This document shows, one piece after another, positions 52,690 through 60,208 of a stretch of 64,000 bases of DNA. The translations under genes and the position numbers were made by a program. Position 1 is the stretch's first letter. Every line of letters begins with the position of its first letter. Origin of the DNA: an uncultured Candidatus Actinomarinales bacterium (GTDB lineage: Bacteria; Actinomycetota; Acidimicrobiia; Actinomarinales; Actinomarinaceae); contig CALSUY010000001.1 of assembly GCA_943840565.1 (NCBI GenBank), positions 496,001 through 560,000 of the forward strand, in the 5' to 3' direction. The notes beneath the pieces were generated by a model. The model was not told where the DNA came from and did not search any database. It saw nothing but the letters and a program-made list of their open reading frames with translations.

Positions 52690-53624
52690 TATACAAATTC
52701 TTCCTTTAATGTTTCAAGTGTTGGGTAATCAAACGTGAATCCAGCCGCAAGCAGTTTCTCAGGAATGGCTCTGATACTATTAAGTCCAAGACTTTCTCCT
52801 AACTCCCACCCAACTGCAAGTTTCATCAATACTTCAGGCACAGGAGGGAAAAAATATGATTTATTCATTACCTTAGCTATAACTCTTGCAAAATCTTTTT
52901 GCATTAAAGGTTCTGGTGACGTAATATTTACGGGACCTTCTAAGTTACTATTTTCTAAACAAAAATTATATGCCCTCGCAACGTCATTTACAGAGATCCA
53001 GGAAAAATATTGATTTCCTTTTCCAATTGGACTTGCAATATTTAATTTTGTAATCAAGGTAAAGATATCAGTTGCAACATTCCCTTTACCAAGCATTATG
53101 CCTGCTCTAGCGCATACAACACGTACTCCCATATTTTTCAATTCATACAGAGGCTCTTCCCAACACTCTTCAGCAACTAATTGTAAAAACTGCCCTTTAT
53201 TAAATGTTGTGTCTTCTGTTACAACCTTGTCACCTTGATCTCCATAAATATCATTACCAGATGCAGTAATAAATATTTTTGGATGATTTTCTAATGACTT
53301 GTATGTTGAGACGAATAAATCAGCAGCCCATTTTCTTGACCAATATATTCTAGATTTTCTTTCTTTACTCCATCGCCCACCAGAGAAAGGTAAGAATCCA
53401 AGTAAATCTTTTGGTGCGATACTTTCACCTGCGAGATGTATTATTGCATCAAGTTCTTGAAATTTTTCTGTGTCAATTTCTTGTTTTGAAGGACTCCAAT
53501 ATATTTCGTTATCATTTTTGACTGATCTTCTTACAAATTTGTATACGATATGATTATTTGCTTCTAGTTCCTTGACAACCTTTTTGCCTACATACCCACT
53601 AGCTCCGGTTACCCCAACCTTCAT
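52689..53624 (-). CDS. TIGR01777-family NAD-dependent epimerase
   Basis: The 311-residue SDR-extended protein has the N-terminal Rossmann loop VGVTGASGYVGKKVVKEL near 3, IIHLAGESIAPKD near 62 and the WSRKWAADLF segment near 93, all typical of the TIGR01777 family (SulA/YfcH-like epimerases). The substrate is not known for this family. A DUF1731-type C-terminal segment (about 245-310, including AIPEKLLAAGF) is present. It is coupled to the downstream Nfu-N-like gene by a 4-base overlap. Confidence 0.85.
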   Translation of the reverse strand: MKVGVTGASGYVGKKVVKELEANNHIVYKFVRRSVKNDNEIYWSPSKQEIDTEKFQELDAIIHLAGESIAPKDLLGFLPFSGGRWSKERKSRIYWSRKWAADLFVSTYKSLENHPKIFITASGNDIYGDQGDKVVTEDTTFNKGQFLQLVAEECWEEPLYELKNMGVRVVCARAGIMLGKGNVATDIFTLITKLNIASPIGKGNQYFSWISVNDVARAYNFCLENSNLEGPVNITSPEPLMQKDFARVIAKVMNKSYFFPPVPEVLMKLAVGWELGESLGLNSIRAIPEKLLAAGFTFDYPTLETLKEEFV

Positions 53625-53920
53625 TCTTCTTCTCCATAAAATAGAAAGAAGTCTTCAATTTGCTTTGAAAAATCTTCAATACCAGTTCCTAAGTTTTTAT
53701 CAAAGTTCACTGTAACAACATTCGATTGAATAAAAATACTTTCTATATCTTGGGAATATTTAAACAACCTTAATGCTAATTGTGCGCTCACCTCATTATG
53801 CAAAGAGGCATCAGCAATATTGTGATAAGTAACTCCATCTTGTCCTGATAGTGATCTGTTTAAGTCAAAGATTATATTTTTATGGAAGGAGGTAGCTTTT
53901 AATTCAATTTTTTGTCCCAT
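53621..53920 (-). CDS. Small Nfu N-terminal-domain-like protein
   Basis: The 99-residue protein contains LALRLFKYSQDIESIFIQSN and VVTVNFDK (about 48-75), which resemble the Nfu N-terminal domain (ALFxIxGVxxVF...FVTVTK). No CxxC iron-sulfur motif is present, so it cannot carry a cluster itself. It is translationally coupled to the epimerase (downstream) and to pyk (1-base overlap upstream). The family call is tentative. Confidence 0.5.
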   Translation of the reverse strand: MGQKIELKATSFHKNIIFDLNRSLSGQDGVTYHNIADASLHNEVSAQLALRLFKYSQDIESIFIQSNVVTVNFDKNLGTGIEDFSKQIEDFFLFYGEEE

Positions 53921-55314
53921 TATTCTCCTATTTTCATAACTCTTAATAAATTAGTTGCTGCCTCTTGATTAGGAGGTGTACCTGCAACAATAACAACTTT
54001 ATCATTTTTTTTGAAGTTTTTATTGGTTTGCAACCAAGAATCTGCAATTTGAAACATTTCTTCGGTTGAGTCGAATCTTTCTATTTTTGTCTGCTCAACA
54101 CCCCACAAGATATTCATTTGTCTTAAAGTGAGATCTTTTGCACTAAATGTGATAATTGGAGCACTGGGTCTATAATTTGAAATTAATAGAGGTGTCCTTC
54201 CAGTCTCTGTGTATGCGACTATTGCTTTAGCTTCAATGTCATTTGCAACTTGTACAGCGGCTTTTGCTAATGAGGTAGCAAAAGTATCTACTGCTGATAG
54301 AGTTTTAAATCTCATTGATGAGTAATGATTGTTAGAATCAGCTTCCTCACAGATTGATGACATAACTTTAACGACTATATTTGGATGTTCGCCAATAGAG
54401 GTTTCTGCTGAAAGCATAACCGCATCGGTACCATCAAGGATTGCATTTGTAATATCTGTGACCTCTGCTCTTGTTGGTCGGAATGAACTTTTCATAGATT
54501 GCAACATTTCAGTAGCTGTGATTGAAATTTTTCCTTTGTAATTTGCAGTATCAAGAATCTTTTTTTGGGCAAAAGGTACCTGCTCAAGTGGGAGTTGGAC
54601 TCCTAAATCCCCTCTAGCAACCATAACTCCGTCAGCTTCATCTATAATTGAATCTAAATTTTTCATAGCTTCTTTTAGCTCAATCTTGGCTATGATTTTT
54701 ATTTCTTTGTTAACAAGTTTTCTTACTTCTCTTATGTCAGATGCTTTCCTGACAAATGAAACAGCCACGATATCAACACCAATTTCTTCACCAAAAATTA
54801 GATCTTCTTTATCTTTTAAGGTTATTGCTGATACTGAAAGTTGTGAATCAGGAAAAGCTACTCCTTGGTTGTCTCTAAGCTCCCCTCCAACCTCGACTAA
54901 AGCTTTCATATTGCTTACATCTGATTCAGTTACTCTAAGAATGATTTGACCATCGTCGATAAATATTCTTTCTCCTGTTTTTATATCTTTCAATAAATTT
55001 TCATAATTTATGCACATTCCAGTAGCATTTGAATTTGAATCAGAGTTTGTGATATCTATTGTTTGGCCAGCATCGTAAAAAGTTCCCGAATCTGCCTTAC
55101 CTGTTCTAATTTTAGGACCCTGGATATCTTGCATAATCGCAATTGGCTTAGAATATTCTCTTGCCCAAGAAACTACTTGTTTATGATCTTCGTATGAGCC
55201 ATGTGAAAAATTAAGCCTAAGTACATTTACACCGGATTCAATTAACTCATGAATTTTTTCTTTTGTATGAACACTTGGTCCAACTGTTGCAATTATTTTT
55301 GTTTTTCTATTCAT
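53920..55314 (-). CDS. pyk: Pyruvate kinase
   Basis: Pyruvate kinase makes ATP and pyruvate from phosphoenolpyruvate. From the ATG at 55314, the protein has 464 residues starting MNRKTKIIATVGPS. It contains RLNFSHGSYEDH near 32, the metal and substrate site KIELKEAMKNLDSI...DGVMVARGDLGVQLPLEQVP, and an ATEMLQSM region near 270. An ORF extending to 55476 adds a 54-residue, hydrophobic, unconserved N-terminus and would overlap CofC, so I reject it. It is the first gene of a run with the Nfu-N-like and epimerase genes. Confidence 0.94.
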   Translation of the reverse strand: MNRKTKIIATVGPSVHTKEKIHELIESGVNVLRLNFSHGSYEDHKQVVSWAREYSKPIAIMQDIQGPKIRTGKADSGTFYDAGQTIDITNSDSNSNATGMCINYENLLKDIKTGERIFIDDGQIILRVTESDVSNMKALVEVGGELRDNQGVAFPDSQLSVSAITLKDKEDLIFGEEIGVDIVAVSFVRKASDIREVRKLVNKEIKIIAKIELKEAMKNLDSIIDEADGVMVARGDLGVQLPLEQVPFAQKKILDTANYKGKISITATEMLQSMKSSFRPTRAEVTDITNAILDGTDAVMLSAETSIGEHPNIVVKVMSSICEEADSNNHYSSMRFKTLSAVDTFATSLAKAAVQVANDIEAKAIVAYTETGRTPLLISNYRPSAPIITFSAKDLTLRQMNILWGVEQTKIERFDSTEEMFQIADSWLQTNKNFKKNDKVVIVAGTPPNQEAATNLLRVMKIGE

Positions 55315-55357
55315 TTCATTTACTAACCTAATAGCATGGTAAAGCAAAAAAAAGATT

Positions 55358-55966
55358 ATGAATAAAAGTTTTTTAATTGGAATTCCTATAAGAGATTTAA
55401 TTAATCCTATGTCTAGATTATCAACAGTTCTATCAGGTGAGGAAAGAATACAACTGTCAAAAAATTTGATTATCAATCTTCAAAATTCATTTGCTTCAAT
55501 TGAAACAGAGATATATATCATCAGCAACAGTCCTGATGTAGAAATATTTTGTAATAATAATAATTTAAAATTTTTTAGAAGTAATAAAGACGGGCTCAAT
55601 CAGGAAATACAATACTTTTTAAAACACATGAGTAAATTTAAATATTGGACAGTAGTTCATGGTGATTTACCATATGTTACAAAACACTTTGCAAGTGTCT
55701 GGAAAAAACTATGTGTTGAAAAAGATATTGTAATTGCAGAAAGTAAAGACAACGGAACTCCTATTTTTGGTGGGAGTGTTAAGTTCAGCAAATTCTCATA
55801 CGGAGAAAATAGCTATACCAAACATTTAAGTATTTTAGAAAATAATTCGTATAAGTTTGAAAAAGTATTCCATAAAGAATTTTATTTTGAAATTGATGAT
55901 GAGAGTGACTACAAAGATTTTCTTAACAACCCACCAAGATGGTATAGAAAAATAGATAACTTTTAG
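55358..55966 (+). CDS. cofC: CofC/FbiD: guanylyltransferase of coenzyme F420 biosynthesis
   Basis: CofC (FbiD in mycobacteria) guanylylates phosphoenolpyruvate or 2-phospho-L-lactate, giving the activated unit added to the deazaflavin FO. The 202-residue protein opens with IGIPIRDLINPMSRLSTVLSGEER, closely matching CofC's IPVKDL...KSRL...LS.EER, and has HGDLPYVTKH near 106 and a TPIFGG segment near 132. It is divergent from pyk, 43 bases away. The two share phosphoenolpyruvate as a substrate. Family identity is by eye. Confidence 0.75.
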   Translation: MNKSFLIGIPIRDLINPMSRLSTVLSGEERIQLSKNLIINLQNSFASIETEIYIISNSPDVEIFCNNNNLKFFRSNKDGLNQEIQYFLKHMSKFKYWTVVHGDLPYVTKHFASVWKKLCVEKDIVIAESKDNGTPIFGGSVKFSKFSYGENSYTKHLSILENNSYKFEKVFHKEFYFEIDDESDYKDFLNNPPRWYRKIDNF

Positions 55967-56039
55967 CAGCCCCGACCGGATTTGAACCGGCGTTTCCGCC
56001 TTGAGAGGGCGGCGTCCTAGGCCTCTGGACGACGGGGCC
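55967..56039 (-). tRNA. tRNA-Glu (CTC anticodon)
   Basis: The 73-base gene folds as a cloverleaf: acceptor GGCCCCG/CGGGGCT, D-arm GTCC/GGAC, anticodon stem CCGCC/GGCGG with the 7-base loop CTCTCAA (anticodon CTC), and a TTCAAAT T-loop. CCA is not encoded. It decodes GAG. It starts one base past the cofC stop codon and is followed on the same strand by tRNA-Gln and another tRNA-Glu. Confidence 0.93.
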
Positions 56040-56043
56040 TCTG

Positions 56044-56115
56044 CTCGGGGAGAAGGATTTGAACCCTCAACGATGGGACCAGAACCCATTGTGTTGCCAA
56101 TTACACCATCCCCGA
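56044..56115 (-). tRNA. tRNA-Gln (CTG anticodon)
   Basis: A 72-base gene with acceptor TCGGGGA/TCCCCGA, D-arm GTGT/ACAC, anticodon stem ATGGG/CCCAT with loop TTCTGGT (anticodon CTG), and a TTCAAAT T-loop. CCA is not encoded. It decodes CAG. It lies 4 bases from tRNA-Glu(CTC). Confidence 0.92.
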
Positions 56116-56122
56116 AGGATAG

Positions 56123-56196
56123 CAGCCCCGACCGGATTCGAACCGGCGTTTCTGGGTTGAAAACCCAGCGTCCTAGGCCTCTGGACGACGGGGCCG
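56123..56196 (-). tRNA. tRNA-Glu (TTC anticodon) with 8-base anticodon loop
   Basis: The body is almost identical to the tRNA-Glu(CTC) gene (same acceptor, D-arm and TTCGAAT T-loop). The anticodon stem is CTGGG/CCCAG and the loop is TTTTTCAA, eight bases rather than seven. Reading from the 3' side gives anticodon TTC; reading from the 5' side would give TTT. The extra T falls in a run of five, so a homopolymer error is possible. It lies 38 bases from gltX. Confidence 0.8.
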
Positions 56197-56234
56197 TATA
56201 AGTAATAAGAATATATTAATTAGATTATTAATTG

Positions 56235-57545
56235 TTACAAATTTTCAATTGTTTCTGCGAGTCTAGCTAAGGTTCCTTCTTTGCCTAATGCGTAAATTGA
56301 TTCAAATAATGGCGGGCTAATTTTTGTTCCAGTTATTGAGACCCTTGCTATCTGAAATCCTACTTTTGGTTTTAGTTCTTTTGCTTTTAATTCATCTCTC
56401 ATTAAATTTTCAATATTAGTTAGTGAAAATTCATTTAATGTTTTAAATTTTTCTCTGATTGAACTGAGGTATTCTTGTCCCTCTGGTGTATTTACGCTAT
56501 TCCAATCTTCTTCGTTAATATAAAATGGTTCATCTAATAAAAATTTAACTTGAGGGATTAAATCATTCAAAGTTTCTAGCCTCTCTTGAACAGAGGGCAT
56601 TATTTTGTTAAGTCGATAAATCTCTTTTTCAAATAGCTCTCTATCTAGATTGCTTTCTATTGTTAGCAAAGCAGATTCAATAAAATCATCTTTTTCTATA
56701 TTTCTTATATATTGACCATTCATCCAAAGAAGCTTGGTCGTATCAAAAATAGCTGGATTTGGTAATACTTTGTTTAAATCGAACTTTTCTATTGCAAAAT
56801 CTTTACTAAAAATTTCTAAATCATCGCCTGGAGCCCACCCAAGTAAACACATGTAATTAAACAAAGCTTCTGGTAATAATCCTTTTTCTTTAAAAGAATT
56901 TACAGATGTGTCACCATGTCGCTTACTTAACTTTTTACCATCTGGTCCGAATAATAAAGGTAAATGACAAAAAGTGGGTACATCTGCATTTAAGGCTTGC
57001 ATTAAGAGAATGTGTTTAGGAGTTGAGGAAAGTATATCTTCTCCCCTTGCAATAGTTGTAATTTCATAATCTATATCATCGACTGTTGATGCAAGGTGAT
57101 ATGTAGGAGACTTGTCAGATCTTAAAATGATAAAATCTTCAACATCTGCTAATTCAAATTTCATCGAGCCACGTGTAATATCTTCAAAAGTAACAGAATT
57201 TTCATTTGGGACCTTAAATCTTATTGCTCCCTCATCTTCATATGCTAAGTCTTTAGCAACCAGGGATTCAGCAATTTCTCTATACCTGTCAAAACGTAAA
57301 GATTGTTTATATTCACCATGTGGGCCACCAACTTCTATACCTTCGTCCCAATCAATCCCTAGCCACTTAAAGTTTTGTATGATATCTTTAATGTATTCAT
57401 CACTAGACCTTAAGGTATCAGTGTCATCAATTCTTACTAGGAATGTTCCATTATTTGCGCGCGCGTATAACCAGTTAAATAGTGCAGTTCTTGCGTTACC
57501 AATGTGAAGAAAACCCGTTGGAGATGGAGCTATTCGTAATTTCAT
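56235..57545 (-). CDS. gltX: Glutamyl-tRNA synthetase
   Basis: GltX charges tRNA-Glu, and where GatCAB is present also mischarges tRNA-Gln. The 436-residue class I synthetase has RIAPSPTGFLHIGNARTA near 4 (HIGH equivalent), an ATP-binding KLSKRHGDTSV near 235 (KMSKS equivalent) and the anticodon-binding part afterwards. It is directly downstream of the tRNA-Glu/Gln cluster on the same strand and upstream of the FAH gene, a known actinobacterial arrangement. Confidence 0.94.
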   Translation of the reverse strand: MKLRIAPSPTGFLHIGNARTALFNWLYARANNGTFLVRIDDTDTLRSSDEYIKDIIQNFKWLGIDWDEGIEVGGPHGEYKQSLRFDRYREIAESLVAKDLAYEDEGAIRFKVPNENSVTFEDITRGSMKFELADVEDFIILRSDKSPTYHLASTVDDIDYEITTIARGEDILSSTPKHILLMQALNADVPTFCHLPLLFGPDGKKLSKRHGDTSVNSFKEKGLLPEALFNYMCLLGWAPGDDLEIFSKDFAIEKFDLNKVLPNPAIFDTTKLLWMNGQYIRNIEKDDFIESALLTIESNLDRELFEKEIYRLNKIMPSVQERLETLNDLIPQVKFLLDEPFYINEEDWNSVNTPEGQEYLSSIREKFKTLNEFSLTNIENLMRDELKAKELKPKVGFQIARVSITGTKISPPLFESIYALGKEGTLARLAETIENL

Positions 57546-57548
57546 AAA

Positions 57549-58319
57549 TTACTCAACTGTATTAATTTGTATTCCAAGAGTCTCAATTTCAATCTTTATT
57601 TCATCTCCAGGTTCAACTTTACTGACACCCTCTGGTGTTCCAGTTAATATGACATCACCCGGTAGTAGGGTCATTATTGATGATATAAATTCTAGAATTT
57701 CTCCAATTTTAAAAATCATATCCTTAGTATTACCATCTTGTTTTAACTCACCGTTAACATAAGATTTAATTTGAAGTTCAGGTGACTCTTCAAATTCAGT
57801 TTGTATGTATGGACCTAGTGGGCAGAAAGTATCGAATCCTTTAGCTCGAGTGAAATGACCAGTTTTTCCTTGAAGTACTCTTTCAGATAAGTCATTGGCG
57901 ATTGTGAATCCTAAAACATGTTCTTTCCAATTATCTTGATTAATATTTTTAGAAACTTTTGATATAACTAATGCTAACTCAGCTTCATGGTCGACATGCT
58001 CTCCAATAGTTGGGTATTTAATTTTTTGACCAGATCCAATCACTGACGTAGACGGTTTAATAAAAATTACTGGGTGTTCTGGAAGGTTACTACTGTATTC
58101 AGGCAGTCCCATTTCTGCTGCATGTTTTGCATAGTTCTTAGCTATAGCAACAACTTTTGAAGGTAGTACTGGAGCTAGTAGTTCAATCTCGTCTAGATCA
58201 TACACCTCTTCAGTATTTTCCCAAATAACAAATGGAGATCCATCGTAACGAGTTACTTTGTTTTCATGCAATTCTCCATAAAATATATCATTTTCATATT
58301 TTGCTCTAACTATTTGCAT
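57549..58319 (-). CDS. Fumarylacetoacetate hydrolase-family protein
   Basis: The 256-residue protein matches the FAH superfamily: NYAKHAAEMG near 61, VIFIKPSTSVIGSGQ near 85, EHVDHEAELALVISK near 107, and the C-terminal MTLLPGDVILTGTPEGVSKVEPGDE (about 217-241). Members hydrolyse or isomerise acylpyruvates and related dicarbonyls. E and D residues in HEAELA would bind Mg2+. It adjoins gltX, as in mycobacteria, though this does not explain the substrate. Confidence 0.88.
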   Translation of the reverse strand: MQIVRAKYENDIFYGELHENKVTRYDGSPFVIWENTEEVYDLDEIELLAPVLPSKVVAIAKNYAKHAAEMGLPEYSSNLPEHPVIFIKPSTSVIGSGQKIKYPTIGEHVDHEAELALVISKVSKNINQDNWKEHVLGFTIANDLSERVLQGKTGHFTRAKGFDTFCPLGPYIQTEFEESPELQIKSYVNGELKQDGNTKDMIFKIGEILEFISSIMTLLPGDVILTGTPEGVSKVEPGDEIKIEIETLGIQINTVE

Positions 58320-58353
58320 ATTAAGTACCTTATTGAATCCTAGTTATATGGGG

Positions 58354-58770
58354 TTATGTTAAAAAATTAAATTTTTTTGTGATATGTGCACCTTGCATTG
58401 CTTCCTTTGAAGAAGTTTCAAGAACTTCATTAGTTAATTCTCCAATATTTTTTTCTGATATTCGTAACAATCCTAAAATAAGATGAAAATCAGCATTTGT
58501 TGGAGCTCGGCCAAAATGTGAAGATCGAAATAATATTAAATTTACAATTATATTTGTTATCAATTTTTTTCTTGGGTGAAATGACCACAATTCTTTATAT
58601 TTGTTGACTATTTTTAATGCAAACCCACTATCAGGGCCAACATTATTATATCTCTCAAAATTTGGATTTATTGATTCTGCTGGTCTAGAAGGCATTCTCC
58701 TGGGAACTGGAAGAGGTATCTCAGTATGACTTACTCCATAATTAACATTAACGTTTGGCTCTTGTGACAT
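58354..58770 (-). CDS. Hypothetical soluble protein
   Basis: I do not recognise a family. The 138-residue protein has a Pro/Arg-rich N-terminal third with PLPVPRRMPSRPAE (19-32), then a helical part (about 52-135) with KKLITNIIVNLILFRSSHFG. No signal peptide or convincing membrane helix is visible. It abuts ilvE with a 1-base stop/start overlap and precedes the FAH gene by 34 bases, so it is probably co-transcribed with both. Confidence 0.6.
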   Translation of the reverse strand: MSQEPNVNVNYGVSHTEIPLPVPRRMPSRPAESINPNFERYNNVGPDSGFALKIVNKYKELWSFHPRKKLITNIIVNLILFRSSHFGRAPTNADFHLILGLLRISEKNIGELTNEVLETSSKEAMQGAHITKKFNFLT

Positions 58771-59696
58771 TAAATTAATGTTATATAATTTTTAAAATTA
58801 TCTTCTTTTCCATTAACTATTTCTAAGTATTTATTTCTTATACTTGATGTAATAGGGCCAACACTACCATCACCTATGTTAACTTTATCAATCGAAACAA
58901 TACCGACTACTTCTGTTGCTGTTCCTGTAAAAAATATTTCATCAGATGCGAGTAAATCTTCACTTGTAAGATCTTTTTCCTCGATTTCTAATCCAAGATA
59001 CTTTGCTATTTCAAAAACTGTTTTTCTTGTTATCCCGCCTAGTGCGCCAGTTTCAACTGGTGGGGTAAACAATTTATTGTCTTTGCATATAAAAATATTC
59101 TGCCCGCTTCCTTCAGCAACAGTCCCTTTATCACTTAACATAATTGCATCATCAAATCCTTGTTTTACAGCATCAATTTTTGCTAACGTTGAATTCATAT
59201 AACCACCCACTCCTTTTGCAAATGGTTTAAAACTTTTTGGACTAATTCTTTGCCACTCGGAAATGCATACATTAACACCTTTGCTTGCAGCTTCATCACC
59301 AAGATATGCACCCCACTCCCAAGCTGCTATTGCTACTCTTACAGGTATATCTAGTGGGAGAAGTCCCATTTCGCCATCTCCTAAAAAAACAAGTGGTCTT
59401 ATATATGCAGATTTTAATTTATTAACTTTAACAATTTCTTTAATTGCATTAGTAATGACGTTCTTGTTGAAAGGAATCTCAAGATTGTATGCTTCTGCAG
59501 ATCGATATAACCTATCAACATGGTCATTCAAGAACTGTATTGATGTTCCTTGTGCTGTTTCTCTTGCACGCATGCCTTCAAAAACCCCAGTGCCGTAATG
59601 CAAAGTATGAGTCATAACGCTTACTGTTGCTTTATCCCACTCTACAAGGTCTCCATCAAGCCAAATGTACTCTGATTTTTTCATTATTAAATACAA
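58770..59696 (-). CDS. ilvE: Branched-chain amino acid aminotransferase
   Basis: IlvE transfers amino groups for Val, Leu and Ile. This class IV PLP protein (308 residues) has VMTHTLHYGTGVFEGMRA near 27-44, the PLP lysine in KGVGGYMNSTLAKIDAVKQG near 165, GSGQNIFICKD near 197, and GALGGITRKTVFEIAK near 215. The TTG at 59696 has a well-spaced AAAAGG in front, but an ATG at 59684 is an alternative start. It is divergent from pgpA. Confidence 0.9.
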   Translation of the reverse strand: MYLIMKKSEYIWLDGDLVEWDKATVSVMTHTLHYGTGVFEGMRARETAQGTSIQFLNDHVDRLYRSAEAYNLEIPFNKNVITNAIKEIVKVNKLKSAYIRPLVFLGDGEMGLLPLDIPVRVAIAAWEWGAYLGDEAASKGVNVCISEWQRISPKSFKPFAKGVGGYMNSTLAKIDAVKQGFDDAIMLSDKGTVAEGSGQNIFICKDNKLFTPPVETGALGGITRKTVFEIAKYLGLEIEEKDLTSEDLLASDEIFFTGTATEVVGIVSIDKVNIGDGSVGPITSSIRNKYLEIVNGKEDNFKNYITLI

Positions 59697-59746
59697 ATAC
59701 TACACCTTTTATCTTGTGAATCCAGAAAAAATACTAATATTCAAAT

Positions 59747-60208
59747 ATGAAAACTTTTATCGCTTCTGGGTTTGGTTTAGGTCTATTATGGAAGTTTTTA
59801 TTTGCAGATAAAAAAGGTGGTGGTTCTTTTGCCTCTTTGGTTTATGTGATTGCAATATACCTTTTTAAAATACAGACTATTTGGCTTTTATTAATTTTTT
59901 TCTTACTAACGATAATATATTTTGCTGTAGTTGATGATGAAACTGCCTCAAATGATCCAAGTTGGATAACTCTTGACGAAATTATAGGTATGAGCTTAGC
60001 CTCATTAGCTTCTCCTTCTCAGCTACTCCCACTAATTACAGGGTTTATTATCTTCAGAGCATCAGACATATTAAAACAACCAAACATCGTTGCTCAAATG
60101 GAAGATTTGCCAGGTAAGAAAGGTGTCCTCTATGATGACTTAGCAGCAGGTGCTTTTGGTTTACTTGGTGCAACAATAGTTAATCAGTTTATTATTTTAT
60201 CTCTTTAA
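59747..60208 (+). CDS. pgpA: Phosphatidylglycerophosphatase A
   Basis: PgpA dephosphorylates phosphatidylglycerophosphate to phosphatidylglycerol at the membrane. The 153-residue protein opens IASGFGLGLLWKF with a Gly-rich start, then DPSWITLDEIIGM near 65, RASDILKQPNI near 105, and the last motif GVLYDDLAAGAFGLL near 126, the three conserved PgpA regions. Four hydrophobic segments are visible. It overlaps gatB by 17 bases tail to tail. Confidence 0.88.
   Translation: MKTFIASGFGLGLLWKFLFADKKGGGSFASLVYVIAIYLFKIQTIWLLLIFFLLTIIYFAVVDDETASNDPSWITLDEIIGMSLASLASPSQLLPLITGFIIFRASDILKQPNIVAQMEDLPGKKGVLYDDLAAGAFGLLGATIVNQFIILSL

Noticed and set aside
53920-55476. Pyruvate kinase with a 54-residue hydrophobic N-terminal extension
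   Set aside because: The added part is not conserved, overlaps the cofC coding region and its start, and the normal start is ATG at 55314.
55835-56201. Two open frames crossing the tRNA genes
   Set aside because: They run through tRNA-Glu and tRNA-Gln, which fold well as cloverleaves, so the frames are by-products.
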